From assembly GCA_028564675.1 (NCBI GenBank), contig JAOVVO010000065.1, positions 62,001 through 126,000 on the forward strand: a stretch of DNA of 64,000 nt, written 5' to 3'. This DNA is from Onchocerca lupi. Lineage: Eukaryota; Nematoda; Chromadorea; Rhabditida; Onchocercidae. The notes under the pieces are model-generated. The model was not told the origin of the DNA. It saw only the letters and a list, made by a program, of their open reading frames with translations, and did not search any database. The position numbers and the translations under genes are program-made. Shown here piece after piece: positions 13,110 to 26,065 of the stretch (positions are counted from its first letter, which is position 1; each line of letters begins with the position of its first letter).

Positions 13110-15780
13110 TTTTGGATAATTCGATAACGTAGCCGTCGTTGTTTGGACAATTATAACAAAATTCAGCTGACTGGTTGAAAGTTATCGCCAAACTTTTGTT
13201 AAAAATGCTGAAACTTAGATTGAAAATGATAAAATGGAACAGAATGGAAAACAATAATATGATAAATATCAATGATAAAAATTTAGTGATAGAGTAGAGT
13301 GATGATGATGATGATGATTGTAATAGTGATAGTAATAGTCCAAGGCAGTTGGTAATGAGAATTAAATTTTGAGAACAAACTGTCGTCGATGTACACTGAT
13401 TGTTGTTGCTGATGCCGAGAAGATTGTAGCAAGGATGTGTTAAAAGGAACATATTTGGGAGAAAGAAGGGGAGGGTGAAATTTTAGGTCAAGAATGATGA
13501 TGACAAGTGTGTGAAGAACGACAGCATTAGCAATTTATAGAGTTGTTGCGGTACGGATACGGATATTGGTTGGAGTAAAAGGAATTTCAGATAAATAAGA
13601 CAAACCATGACACCAAATAAAAGTAATGCAGGTTGACTTGATGACCTCTTTCATTACTTACATTTATACATTATAATAATATTTTATGAGAGAGAGAGAG
13701 AGAGAGAGAATTTCTGAGAGGATATAGAAAATATAAATATTAATTCTCTTTTGATCCTTTCACTTGTTACATCAGAAGAATGAATGATCAACTACTTTAT
13801 AATTATAGAATGGTTTCAAAGAAAAATTCAACGAATTAAAAAGTAAAATAATTACCCCCCAAAAAAAAAACACGAAGAAAATAGCAATTCCAGATCGAAA
13901 AATTCAAAATTAAGTCGTTCTTATCTTCGAATTTTTTTTTCGCCAAATCGAAATTTTATTCATTCGTTTCTATTGCATGAGACATCTAAAAAATAAACAA
14001 AATTAATAAATAAATAAATAAAATTTATCTGCAGCATTTCAGTTAGATAAATGAAAAATATTTCATTCTCTTTTCTCTGTTTCTCTTCATATGATTAACT
14101 ATATAGACCATAAATTATTGCGGGCAAATATGATGAATTAGAAGAGTGATGAAAAGTGACCTAATGATCAACAAATCATTTCAGAGATAGGCTGCCTTTA
14201 GTTTGATAAAAGTGATAAGAATGATATTTTTGTTTGGTAACTTATCGTAAACATGTAAGATACTATTAAGCGCAAATGCAAATATTGCAACATTATCATC
14301 TCTGATAATTTAAGAATAAACTATTACATGTAAAGTGTGCAAAATTTCTCAAATAATTTTTTTAATTCATTTCTCACATTTTTTTACGAGTTGTTTTTTA
14401 AAATTTCTAAATATCTCTACATTGCGTTTCGAAAACAAAGGGTCATTTGAACGACTGAAGGGTAGGTTGCTAATCATTTCATTGTTCTACGAACAAAAGA
14501 AAGACAGATGCAAAAATAATCAATTTGTTTTGTGAGATATTTGTTTGGTGAAGCCGTTAAAGCCGATAACCAACTGACCCCCTAATTGTTATAGTTCAAA
14601 ATTGTGTTATCATTTCGATTACGATTTTAAAGTAAAAATAATCGTTCTAAAGCATATAATAAATAAAGCATGTTCATAAGTGAAAGAAACTGGAAAAAGT
14701 TTGAATGAGAAAATAGACATTTCAATTTCGAACAAAGTTTAAGAGAAGATTTTAGAAAGAATAATACAGTACTAATGAAGAATACTACCGCGTTATCTGA
14801 GTTCAAAAATCGATTAGTGGAGATAAAGGTACGAAGAAGAGAGAAGGCAAACTAAAGATACTGAAAAGATTTACTTTATCTGAGATTTCGATACCAGAGA
14901 ACGAAAATATCCCGAGATAAATGACCCAAAAAGATTGAGCAAAGGAATGTTAGAAGATAATATGATAATATATTTCATTGTAAATGCTTGTTCATTTATA
15001 ATGGATGACATGATATCCTGTTTGATAACAACTTATCGATAAAAAAAGTTGTTGAGGAACAATTTCAGCAATACTGCAACAATGGAATTATTCATCAATC
15101 AACGAAATGTAAGAAGAAAAAAAAAAAAAAAAGAATTGAAAATTTGTTGTTGCTTAGTGAACACTAAGAGGTCAATGAATTTTAACCTTGGGTTAAACAT
15201 TTAATTTCTAAGAAAAATTCAAAAGTTCAATTTTTGGTTCAAAAGTAACATGTACTACACAGAATGTTTCGATGAAATAAAATAACAAAATTAGCTTGTA
15301 AATACAACTCATTCAAAATTAATTCTAATCAATAATGTCTCAAATTGAATCTTTTCTATTCAATCAACAAATAAATACTGGAAGCACAAAGGAAAATAAG
15401 CAACACTACTGGAAGAAAAGAAATAACAGAAGGGGGGGGGTCAAAGGTTAAAGGGATGAAAAAAAATGGTTCCAGAAAATGACATTTATTTTGAAATATG
15501 AAATATTTTTTCGCAAGAAGTATTACACGAAAATAATAACAGAAACAGTATTATACTATTTTTTTCTTTTTTTAAAACTAAACAGATCCATTCAGATCTC
15601 GATTTCGATCTCGATCTCGATTTTTATCCTCATCCAAATGCGAACAATCAATCATCATTGCCATCTTGCAAATTTTATTTTATTTAAATTGAAGTGAGCC
15701 TCTCTGCATGTTACCAGTATATCACAAAGATATAATTTATTATTCTCTTTCGCTACTGTGTATGCGTGTTTCTGTACATG

Positions 15781-15900
15781 TATCGTATGTATGTGTAAGT
15801 GTGTGTAATTGTATGTATGTATGTGTATGTGAGTGTATTTGTATGTATGTATGTGTATGTGAGTGTATTTGTATGTATGTATGTGTATGTGTGTGTATTT
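15781..15900. repeat. 30-base minisatellite, four units
   Basis: Three units at 15811-15840, 15841-15870 and 15871-15900 are identical apart from one base in the last (gagtg to gtgtg). A diverged fourth unit precedes them at 15781-15810. The unit is made of gtat and gtgt steps. Because 30 is a multiple of three it yields an artefactual Cys/Val/Tyr-rich reading frame. Confidence 0.9.
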
Positions 15901-18011
15901 CTTTGTACTACAAATCGCACCATGCTGTACCGGATCTCGTGAATAAGGCTGCGAAATTCTTTAAATTATATGTCAACTTCTGTTAATTTTGGTGATTTTA
16001 GTTGGTTCAATAGTACAGGGGGGGGATTTTCTTGATTTTTATCTTACTGTAAATACTCAGAGCATTTCACAATTGCTGCAATGAAAATGGCTCAAAAATG
16101 GGAAAATGGAATGAATGCATACGACAATCTCACAAAAAAAAAAAAAAAGAAAAAAAGTCATCGATGGAATTCTTTTTTCTACAGCAATAAGATTATTAGA
16201 GTCTACTTTTGTAAGAATTCCAAAATATTTAATTTATCATAGTTTGACATAGTTATAGATGAAAAGCTTGGTCAAAAGAGTGATTGGGGAATTTGATTAA
16301 CAGCACTTCTTTACCCATTATTCAATTGCTAACGAAATTACGGGGAATTGATCAGGAGTAAATTCTTACCTATTATTCAAGCTTCTCGAAATTCCAATAA
16401 CGAAAATTTTTCTGCTCAAAACATAATTTTAACTTATTCTCATCTATTGAAATGATGAAAAAAAAAAAAAAACGACTAGAAGACAAAAGACGACGACAGC
16501 CTATCAAATCTGTAAAATGACAAGCTATAAGAAGTGATGATAGATGGTAGTATTGCATTTCGACATGTGCATTATGCCTTATGTCATAGGCTATGGAGTA
16601 GTTAAAAGATATGAAATAATTCAATCTCTGCAAGCTAAACTAACAGCCATTGGAAAAGAGTTAGGCTAGGCTATGTTAGCATTGGCCAAGATGGCCATAT
16701 AACTATTATTAGTAAAGACCAATGCTACATTCAATCAATCCTAATGTCTTAATTCTCGACGAGTAGAGCCTGTCAAAGATTTGTGACTTAGCCAGATCAG
16801 CTGCTGGAAATTAGATTGACAAAGAGAAAAAGTATTGGAAAGAATGGAATTGAGAGAGAAGTAACAATGATAAATTGTAAAAATAAACGAATAAAATAAA
16901 TAAATGAACAGCTTGAACTTATGATAGAATAAGCAAGCACTAAAAGCGGACAATCAATCCTACACAACTAACCTCCTACTATTTCCAAATTGCTCTTCTC
17001 TGATCGATTTGTACACTCTGCGTACTACTCAGATAATAAATATTCTTCGCATATTCAACCAATGCTAATTTGCTATCATAATAACTAATAAATTTTTAAT
17101 TTTTGCAAAATTATAAGATAATAAGCCTTTCAGTCTTCATATATCGGCCAAAAATTTTGAAATTCTCAACAACAACAACAACAACAAAATGTTGACCTAA
17201 TTTTTCATCTAAAAATATTTCAAAAGTTGTAATAATCTCAAGCTAATAATGTTCAACTAATCTTTAAGCAGATAATAACAGAAAAAGAGATTAAAATCAT
17301 TGTTATTATTATAATAATACAAATGAAATGAGATCTTGTTTTCAACACAAACAAAATGAATGAAAACTCGAATTGCTTTGTGTGGAAAGCGAGATGATGA
17401 ATTGTGAAATTTTGAAAGACAATTTTAAATTCTTTTAATCAAAATTGTAGTTAGAAGTTAAGTCACGTAAAGTCATCCAATTATACATGTTAAGATTCGA
17501 TATATGTGATCCACGTTGATGATTTTTTTTAACTACACCATTGTAATGGATAAAATTTCTACACCTCTGCGATAAATAAATTGTGATTTAATCTCCTTCC
17601 GGCTATAATCTGATATATTTATACATTCATGATATCCTTCTCCTTTCCCCCGCTCCGCCTTTATACCGAGAGATGAGCTATCACCAAACACTGAATTAAA
17701 TGAATGATCAGATATCTCCAGTAATTTCCAATTTTGCAAAGACAAGTTTTAATTAGGGAGGGATTTCCTGAGAACTTTTTCCATTGGAAAATAATTTGCT
17801 CCTATTTCCGTGTTTCGAGATAGAGATACTCCATCTATCCATCCATCTATCATGCTGAATGAAAAATTTTCGAATTTCTAAAATGTGGTCAATTTTTCGT
17901 ACGAACATTACTGACTTATGAACTATTCTTTCTTTATTTCTATTGCCATTTGATGTAATGTTCATTGATATCAATAGATCAATTAATTGTATGTCATATA
18001 ACAAAACAAAA

Positions 18012-18051
18012 TGCTCCGATCAAAATCTTCGTGCTCCAATCAAAATCTTCG
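18012..18051. repeat. Two-copy 20-base tandem repeat
   Basis: Units tgctccgatcaaaatcttcg and tgctccaatcaaaatcttcg, one substitution apart. Confidence 0.85.
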
Positions 18052-19635
18052 CTCTTCACTTTTTGTCGCCCCATAAATATTATTTCAGCAGAAAATGTTT
18101 TTTGTTTTGCAGAGAAAATTGACTGCTTTCTTGATTTAATATATTAGCAAAAGGTAAGATAATATGTCAAGATAATAAACATAGAAAGCAACTGAGATCA
18201 GTAATATAATACACATCAAATGCATTTACAGCATCCTTATCTACAGCTGTTCTCTAGAAATAATGATAAACATCATAAAATTTGCAAAAATTGTCAGATT
18301 AAATGTTGCTATATTGAATAAATATAAAATTGTTCTTTAAATTTTCATATTTATAATCGACAAATTTTTTTTTTTTTTTTCTTCTTTTCTACTTGTAGGT
18401 AAATTATGTTTTCTAGTAACACTTCAAAGCTCACAATTTTTTGTTTAATGCCAAAAAGATCTAATACATTAGGATGCAATTCTTCAAAATAATCTGCTTT
18501 TGAAATTGTACTATTCATTTTCGAATGAAATATGCATTTAAATATAAAATGTCTATTAAATTTTAAATTGATTTTATTTCAGCACAATCAGAGAGGAAGT
18601 CATTGCGTAGCAAAGTTTTTATGTTGATTACAATTTTTTTCGCAGGTTGATCAGCTAAACTGAATGAACAAATTACTCAACAGCAAAACGAACCAGCTGA
18701 AGAAATGAAAAAAAGAATTAAAAAAAGAGGAACTGATGAAGGAGAAATCGAGGAAACTAGATTTATTGCATCCATAACATGGAATGACAGAATAAAAAAG
18801 TCTATTTCTCTATGAAATATAAATATATCTCTTCCTTTTTCTCTTCTTCCGGGATAAAAATTCTATATAATTCTACGATTCTAGGTTAATTTAATTTCCA
18901 TTCTGTAGTTCCACCTTGACAATTTATTTTCATCAACAAGCTTAACTTAACAGGACTTTGCAATGAGGAAAAGGTTTGGAAAAAAAAAAAAAAAAACTTG
19001 TATTTTTACCGTAATCCTTTGACCTAATGTGCTATAAATTTATGAAAACAATTGTTTGTAAAGAAAAGAGATCATTAGAACCATAAAAGATTCCATTTCT
19101 CAGAAATGCAAAGAAAAAAAAAAAAAAAAAGATAACCAAAAAGTTTTTATCGATAAAAAGCAAAAGTAATAAGCCATAATGCAAGCATATCACAAGGTAC
19201 ATGCGAAAAAGTTTCGTGTCATATGATATAGGTAGTACTACGACAATTAGTAAATTAAATAAGATTTTTTCTTCAGAGAGCAAGAAAGAGAGAGAAAGAA
19301 AAAAAAAAAAGGATTAGAATAATTTTCTACTTCAGCATTTTTAAAGAAAATCGTTTTATGAGTAAAACTTGCTTTGATTTTCTTATTAAATATAAAAATA
19401 TACAAGATTTCAAGTTTGTATCTAACATCTAGTTTTTTTTTTTTTGGCTAATTCTGAAAGATTGATTTAATTCTAGGCATGAGCTAGGCTGTTACTGAGG
19501 AAATGCAGCATAAAGAAAGTGATGGAATGTTTAGTTTCTGCATGAATCTCCTCATAGTGCAAGGTAAGATATAAATTGAATTAACATTAATACTCATTTG
19601 CATAAAATGAGATTCTCTACGATCTTCTATCTATC

Positions 19636-19757
19636 TATCTATATAGATAAAAGTGTAAATGTTCGTTGTTCATTTTCACACAACATTTCAAAGTTCTTTC
19701 CGATTGATTTGAAATTTTAATCCAACATTACATTTGAACAGGCGCGTATTTTTAAAT
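19636..19757 (+). mobile_element. Fragment of a small inverted-repeat element
   Basis: Starts tatagataaaagtgtaaatg, followed by ttcgttgttc. It then matches the 49557-49979 element read in reverse: caaagttctttccgattgat, gaaatttt, caacatt, catttgaacaggcgcg. Only one end and one internal unit are present, and homology fades after about 19757, so this is a truncated copy. A (TCTA)n run abuts it. Confidence 0.6.
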
Positions 19758-20056
19758 TTCAGCTAAATAATCAATAAACATGAATTGGAATGTGACAGGA
19801 TGAGAGAGGGATAAATAAATTGAAAGTACAAGACAAGTTTTACACGTGACTAATTATCACATTACAAACTTAATAGAAGATCTCAATTTATATTAACATT
19901 ACTTACGCACGTGGATGAGTCAGAATCCACTTTCTGAATCTACTTTCCAAATGACACATAGAAGATTTTGTCACATTGTCGATAAATGATGATCATCTGA
20001 TTTAATCACAGCTAGAAGTAAATTGTAAATATTAGACGAAACAGAGATGAAATATT

Positions 20057-20090
<34 letters not shown>

Positions 20091-20140
20091 AGAAAAGTTA
20101 TTCGATTCAATCTGATGCACTTGTTGCTAGAAGTCATCCA

Positions 20141-20206
20141 ATTTTGGATTATAGAATTATTTTGTTGAAGTATTCTTCAACAAAGCGATTCTATATAATC
20201 CAATAT
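20141..20206. other. Strong hairpin, possible small-RNA precursor
   Basis: Arms ttggattatagaat/attctatataatccaa and ttttgttgaag/cttcaacaaa face a TATT loop. The stem is about 27-30 base pairs with one 2-base bulge, one mismatch and two G-U pairs. It lies in gene-free sequence 1.85 kb upstream of the tropomodulin start. The loop is short for a microRNA, so a small palindromic repeat is an alternative. Confidence 0.5.
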
Positions 20207-21284
20207 TTTTCGGAAAATTTCAAAAATGTGAATAATTTATCAAAGTATATGATTAAGTGAATAAAATAAAACATCTAGGAAGTATTACGATAATTTGTCA
20301 AAATTTGCATAATATTTCATTTGTGCTATTTCCACTTGTTTATCGATCAAAATGACTGATGAAATTGTGAACTTTTCCGATTGATTGAAATCATTTCAAA
20401 TTGTTTATTAGTCTAAACATTTCCTTTTCCCATGGAATTCTCTTCAAATGCAATTCTTGTTAAATATTCGAATTTTTCAACACTGATCAATAATTGAATT
20501 AAGTAAATAGTTTCGGAATTGTATCATAAACATCAGGAAGTATAATATATCAAATGGTGAGATGATTTTCAATTTTTTTTTTTTTTTTCACTTCACTCTC
20601 CCCACTATTTGTTCCATTTTCAATTTTTGTTTATTATTTATACTAAATCAATGATAAGATGATCAAATGTTGAAGTATGTCAAAGATTTCAATCAATTCT
20701 CCATTTGAAAAAAAAAAACAAAAAAAAAAAAGAAAATGAAATTCCAAGAGGAAGAGCGGTGAAGCCGAAAAAAATTTCACTAAAGTATTAAAATGTCACG
20801 TGATCAGCATGATATGTGACGTGTAAATGATTATTTTTGATATATTTGTGCAAAATCAATCATTCTTCGCTTTGAAAATATCGAATATTTTGAATACTTG
20901 ATATTTACTTATGAAAGTTAAAGAACAAGCGAACTTCGAAAATTAGGTTGCAAATTTTTAAGTGCTTTTGCGACTAGAATTATTTATGTAATTTGATAAG
21001 AGATATCACATATCAGTAGTGTTTGAACTAAATAGAAAGACATCGAATTCCTACATTCTAAACTTGCAAAAATTACTAATGTACAGGAATTCCCGTATTC
21101 TCGAACTTCTCCAAACTTCGACACCTGCACCACGAAATTCCCACCGAAAGTACACCGCTACCTGCAACACCCAAATTACGTCACACTGCACATTATCGAA
21201 GTGTCGCGCTGCATCTTGCACATTGGCCGAATGCCAAAGTCTTAGCTTCTTCAATTCGTCGTTGAAAGGGTTGTGATGTTGTTG

Positions 21285-21395
21285 TTATTGGATATTGTAG
21301 AAGGAGGAGTAGAGCAGCGTGATAGCAATTACTATCAGTAGCGCTAGCGGAGCTGCAATGATGGTAGCAAAAGCTGCATTATTGATTAGTGACAT
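21285..21395 (-). CDS. Candidate 36-aa membrane micropeptide
   Basis: A minus-strand small open frame starting MSLINNAAFATIIAAP and continuing as a hydrophobic stretch (LALLIVIAITLLY) before SSFYNIQ and TAA. It predicts one transmembrane helix with a short polar tail. The local sequence has a more varied codon mix than its AT-rich surroundings. The same frame reads on, broken by stops, on both sides, so the other explanation is one piece of a decayed gene. No family was recognised. Confidence 0.2.
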   Translation of the reverse strand: MSLINNAAFATIIAAPLALLIVIAITLLYSSFYNIQ

Positions 21396-21407
21396 GTGGT
21401 GGTCATT

Positions 21408-21515
21408 TTAATACAATTGTATCTTTTGGGCCTTAGGTTTTAGTATAGTCAGAGCTTTCTCCACAAATAGTCCCTGAATTCTTGGCCATAGGCCTCGTCT
21501 ATCTTTAGGGCTCAT
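21408..21515 (-). CDS. Candidate 35-aa small ORF
   Basis: Minus-strand frame beginning MSPKDRRGLWPRIQGLF, with a basic C-terminal half (ILKPKAQKIQLY), then TAA. It lies directly upstream of, and in the same frame as, the hydrophobic small ORF at 21285-21395, with a 12-base gap. No family recognised; it may be part of the same decayed frame. Confidence 0.15.
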   Translation of the reverse strand: MSPKDRRGLWPRIQGLFVEKALTILKPKAQKIQLY

Positions 21516-21980
21516 TTTAGACAGTCTGTAGTCAATAATGTCACTGGTCTAGTTGGGTCACAAATTAGCGAGAGGCTCATCAATACCGAGTTTGATGGCT
21601 TCTTCTCTAAGGCAGACATCTTCTTTTCCCTCTTTCTCTAAGTCTGTGTTTAAAATTTTTTCAAATTTTTTCTATGATCTACATGATTGCACGTAAAATG
21701 CATGCAGTCATGCACGTGAAGTATGCTCTATATTTAACCATATCAATCGATCTATATTCTCGTAATTTTTTTTCTTCCCATGCAATACTGCAGTGCTGCA
21801 GAATGCAGTAGTTTTTTTTCAAATGTATTGTTCAGTTTTGTAATGCTGTTTTGCATGCATAATCATTACTATCATGCGCCCTTTATTCTCCTCATATTCC
21901 TTACATTTCTATTTTTTTCATTCATTCGTCGTCTTGGTTTGTCCTTCATTTTAGCATTATAACTTTGCATTAAATTCAAA

Positions 21981-21987
21981 TTTGCAG
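21981..21987 (+). other. Candidate splice or trans-splice acceptor before tropomodulin
   Basis: TTTGCAG about 70 bases upstream of the unc-94 start codon with no ATG between. Nematode transcripts often receive a spliced leader at such sites; a cis-spliced 5' UTR is equally possible. Confidence 0.35.
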
Positions 21988-22056
21988 ATATACTCTGGCT
22001 TTTGTGCTTTCCTGGAATAGCCTCACCGCATTCCTGCACCTCTCAAATATAAAGAG

Positions 22057-23498
22057 ATGAGCAGTATGAGCGGTAACAGCAAGTAAGTCCTCTTTTTACC
22101 ATATTTTTCGTGAGATAAACTGGATATTCTAGAACTTTTTGCTCTGTTTTTCTTTTCTTCTCCGCTAATTTTTAAAGTAAATTTTAGAATAATTCTTCGA
22201 AATAATTATTGTAAAATTTCAGTTAGCATATTTAATTAGAAGTGGTAGTATGTTTGTGTGAACTAGTGATGTGTTAAGTAGTTATGCTAAAATGACCAAT
22301 CATTGATCTTTAAAAGTGGCATAAATGTTATTCATTTAACCATTGATGTCAACTCATTTTTCGAGTTATATATATCGAAAATATCGGAAATATTCATGAG
22401 AATTGTAATTTCGTACTGTCCAAAAATTTCAAGTATGTATGTGTACTTTTTTAATATATTTCTAACTTTTTAAAAATACATTCTAAAAAAGAATTCGTAA
22501 TCTCATTTTATTGCTGAAAAAAAAAAGTTATGATTGCTTGGCTTAATTTCACTCTCTTTTTATTTCCCACTTATTAAGCCGACAAATTCAGTGTTCATTA
22601 TCTTACTAGGTCGTGTGCATCCTCTCTACTCTCTTACTGTACTTGGTTGGAATGTTTTATAGATAATAATTCATTTTCAATGCCTTTCAATGCCATAATA
22701 TAATGCTTTTATTTACAGTTATTATTCGGAAGAAACTAGAATACTTGCACCGGCAGCTCGTACTAAAGTTGGTACTGCTGCTCCGAAAATTTATACCAAA
22801 GAGCTGCGAGATTTAGATGATGCTGACCTAGAAGGGCTTCTATCCAAATTATCTCCGGAAGAACTCGAAGATCTAAATAATGACTTCGATCCTGATGTAA
22901 GCAATCATTATATTTATATTTGTACGTGGTTTTTTTTTTCTCCGGTTATTTGGAAGAAGAGCTATTGTATGGTCTACTATGACGTATAAAATGAGTAATT
23001 GCTCGTCTCTCTTTTTGCTTTACTCTTAACTTAATGGCTGACAAATTTTCTTGTTGTCCAGTTTTTTCAGTTTCTAGTTTTGAATTTTTTAGTACTGAAT
23101 TTTTTTTGCAATTAGCATGTTAGTTTGTTCAAAGTATATTTGTATATTTTTTGAGGTCACTATTTTTTTCAGAATTCCTTACTTCCACCGTCACAACGAT
23201 GTCGGAATCAAACTAGCAAACAGCCAACTGGTCCTTACCAAAGGGATAAACTATTGGTATTTCTCGAGGAAAGTGCAAAACAAGAAGCAGACTGGGAGGA
23301 ATGGGTGCCATTTAGTCCAGGAATTAAACGAGGTTAGTTGGTCAAGTGAACTGAACAAGTTAGTAACTCCATCTTATGTTGCATATAAACTTGTTTTTTC
23401 AAATTTAATAGCTGATAAATTCTAAGCTCGAAATTTTTCGGGAGACAGTGAAAATATTCACTGCTAATAAAAAGAAAATATTGAGAGATATCAATTTT

Positions 23499-23532
<34 letters not shown>

Positions 23533-26065
23533 GATCTTCTGTCGCGAAAGCTGCAACCCCAAACCATCGCTTCCATTTTTTTATTAGTAAATTTAGTTAT
23601 TTCCATTTTTGCCCAAAGTCGGTTTTCTTTTTTCATTGCTGGTATTTCAATACTTTTTGTTGTATCCTTCTTTTTATTCTTTTATCTCGATTTTTTCGCA
23701 GACTGTTACTACTATCGAAATGGACTAATATATTTTGTTGCAGGGAAAATTTATGAGCCGAAAGAGAATAATGATAAGAAATCCGGTGAAATGGAAATGC
23801 CGATAGAGTTGGATCTGGATGAGGAGGACGATTTGGACGAAGCATTGCATGAAGCACCCGAAAAGGATCTCGTTGATTTAGCTGGTATTCTTGGGATGCA
23901 CAACTTGCTCAACCAGTCTCAGTATTACAATGCTTTGAAGGTCTTTTATATCATTATTTCTGCTATGTGTTATTTCTATGATCTAGGAACTTCTCATTGC
24001 TCGATACTGACTTACAGCTTTCAAATCAGCGAAACAATGAAATCAAAAAAATCAAGCAATATTGTAAGTTACCGTAACTGATCATTTTCATTGTTAGTTT
24101 CAGCATTGAGATATCTTTATTGCTAAAGCTCTCAGTCTTAGAAAACTAATGGTGGAAATGATCATTACATGTTCACAATTCTACCCGCAGGTGTCGATAA
24201 AATAATTTCCTTAAATCTTTCACTCTACTCTTAATTTCTAAAGTTGCGATCTTCAAGCGAACAAAGTCTGTGTATCTATTCTTCTATTTCAAGAAAATGA
24301 GCCATGCTAATGAGAGGCACAGGATACTTGAACGAATATTGTTTATTTATAAAAGTTCTGCGTAAATGTAAAAAAGAGAAGGATATTGCTCCCAAGAAGT
24401 TATTTTTTTACATTGAAGCTATTCTATTCTTTTACTTTTTTTTTTTTTTAACAGCGTCCTCTTCGGCGAAAATAAGGATTTGTCTTCTTTATAGGGTAAA
24501 GGTCAGGATGAAACAACAGGAACTACATTTAGTGGTGTTGTTAGGGCTTTCGAAGCAAAAGTTCTTCCGGATGAACCAGAAAATGAAACTGACGTTGATG
24601 AATGCATCAGGTAAGTTCACTTAACTTGTTTTCATAAGATTTGAATGTTCGGGACTTCCACAATGTAATTTTTTTAAGAATTTTTAATTTTTTGTGTAAA
24701 TGAAAGTTTGATTTGGAATTACAGAAAACTTGAAGCAAACGATGAGATGGTGACAGAAATAAATATCAATAACATGAAGCGAATATCGAAGGAGCGCATC
24801 AGGGCTCTCATTAAAGCATCTTGTGCTAGCAAACACATTAAAAAGCTATCGTTGGCTAATACTGCTATCTCTGATCAAGAAGCTAGAGTTAGTTCGCTGC
24901 TTTTCCTTCAATATATATACTTTTTACTTTACAATATTTATCTGCATATGAGCAATTTAATGTGGATTAATAAGTGGTAGTGTAAAATAATGTAGCAATG
25001 GTTAATTCATACTAAACTCTATAAAACATTGAAGTGTCATACTTAGATATGGACAGAATAAAGCAGCGAAAATGCTGCTAGCAGAATAACATTGAATGGG
25101 AAATTAATGATTCCTTACAGCATTTTACACTTTTCCCCAATTCTTATCGTATCCACACTTTATACTAATTTTTATGTTCCACAATTAATCCATTTTCCGA
25201 TACATTATTGGTCAATATTCTCGAATCTTTTACTGAATCTTCAGTCCATTTTTACAATTAAAAAAAAAAAAAAATCATGATTTAATTATAATTTGTAAAT
25301 ATTTTTTAGGGCTTAGTTGAATTGTTAGAAACATCACCATCGCTACGTGTTTTGAATATCGAGTCAAATTTCATAACACCGGAATTACTGGCAAAATTAT
25401 TACGAGCTACACTTGTCACTCAAAACTTGACTGAATTTCATGCTGAAAATCAGGTATTTTTCTTTTACATTCTGATTATTGCTTCTTTCAATTTTTTGGT
25501 TCCATTCTTTATTAGGGCTGTTCTCAATAATTACCATATTTTTCATTATGAGTCATGCACCAAAGTGTAGTAAACATCTATTAAATTATATCACTTTTCA
25601 TCAAACGGGTAGTCAGTAATTTTTTCTGGAATATAAATTATTTTTCAAGCTCATTTATTTAAAACTTCAGCTTCTTCATTATATATATATATGTTTGATA
25701 TACATATCCATATCCATTTCTGGAAGACCGTTGTTTTTTCATTTTCTATTTCCAGCGAGCAAGCGTGTTAGGAAATCAAATAGAAATGGATATGATGCTT
25801 ACAGTAGAGGAGAATGAATCACTTTTGCGCGTTGGCGTGGCATTTCAGTCAATGGAAGCACGTCATCGAGTTTCGGAAGCTCTTGAAAGAAATTATGAAA
25901 GACGTTGGTTCCATTATTATTAGAAAGCCATATAGATTTTGCATTGTATGCCATATTCAAATGCATACTTTTTGAGTCAGAAAAACTAAACTTCAGAAAG
26001 CAAAAAAAATAACTTTCTGTTTTTCAGTTCGACTTCGACGGCTAGGTAAAGAATCACAGGAATGA
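22057..26065 (+). CDS. unc-94: Tropomodulin, actin pointed-end capping protein
   Basis: Caps the slow-growing end of actin filaments together with tropomyosin, mainly in body-wall muscle; C. elegans orthologue unc-94/tmd-1. Nine exons: 22057-22082, 22719-22896, 23173-23332, 23744-23940, 24495-24610, 24725-24887, 25310-25453, 25756-25903, 26028-26065; 389 aa, the usual family length. The N-terminal half has the tropomyosin/actin-binding helix (KELRDLDDADLEGLLSKLSP, EELEDLNNDFDPD). Next come KDLVDLAGILGMHNLLNQ and the C-terminal leucine-rich-repeat cap (EININNMKRISKERIRALIK; LVELLETSPSLRVLNIESN; GNQIEMDMMLTVEENESLLR). It ends in a basic tail, RLRLRRLGKE. If the last intron is retained, translation would stop after RRWFHYY, giving an alternative C-terminus. 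Intron 2 (22897-23172) and the others are short and GT-AG. Confidence 0.96.

Larger units (their letters stand above)
13110..22056. other. Divergent intergenic region, neurabin to tropomodulin
   Basis: An 8.9-kb head-to-head space that must hold both promoters. It contains an (AG)n run at about 13690-13709, a (TCTCGA)-type run at about 15596-15622, a 30-base minisatellite (15781-15900), a 20-base duplication (18012-18051), a 30-A tract (20058-20087), a hairpin (20141-20206), part of an inverted-repeat element (about 19636-19757) and a protein-like block (21050-21675). A 9-bp inverted repeat (tagcattgg/ccaatgcta) lies at 16677-16727. Unseen 5' UTR exons of either gene may lie here. Confidence 0.7.

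Noticed and set aside
13015..13452. 145-codon minus-strand frame overlapping neurabin exon 1
   Set aside because: Wrong frame relative to the conserved neurabin exon; its composition is low-complexity Ser/Leu.
15708..15986. 92-codon plus-strand frame rich in Cys, Val and Tyr
   Set aside because: It is produced by the 30-base minisatellite at 15781-15900; the repeat length is a multiple of three.
23334..23636. 100-codon minus-strand frame with a Lys run
   Set aside because: Antisense of a poly-T intron tract and exon 3 of tropomodulin.
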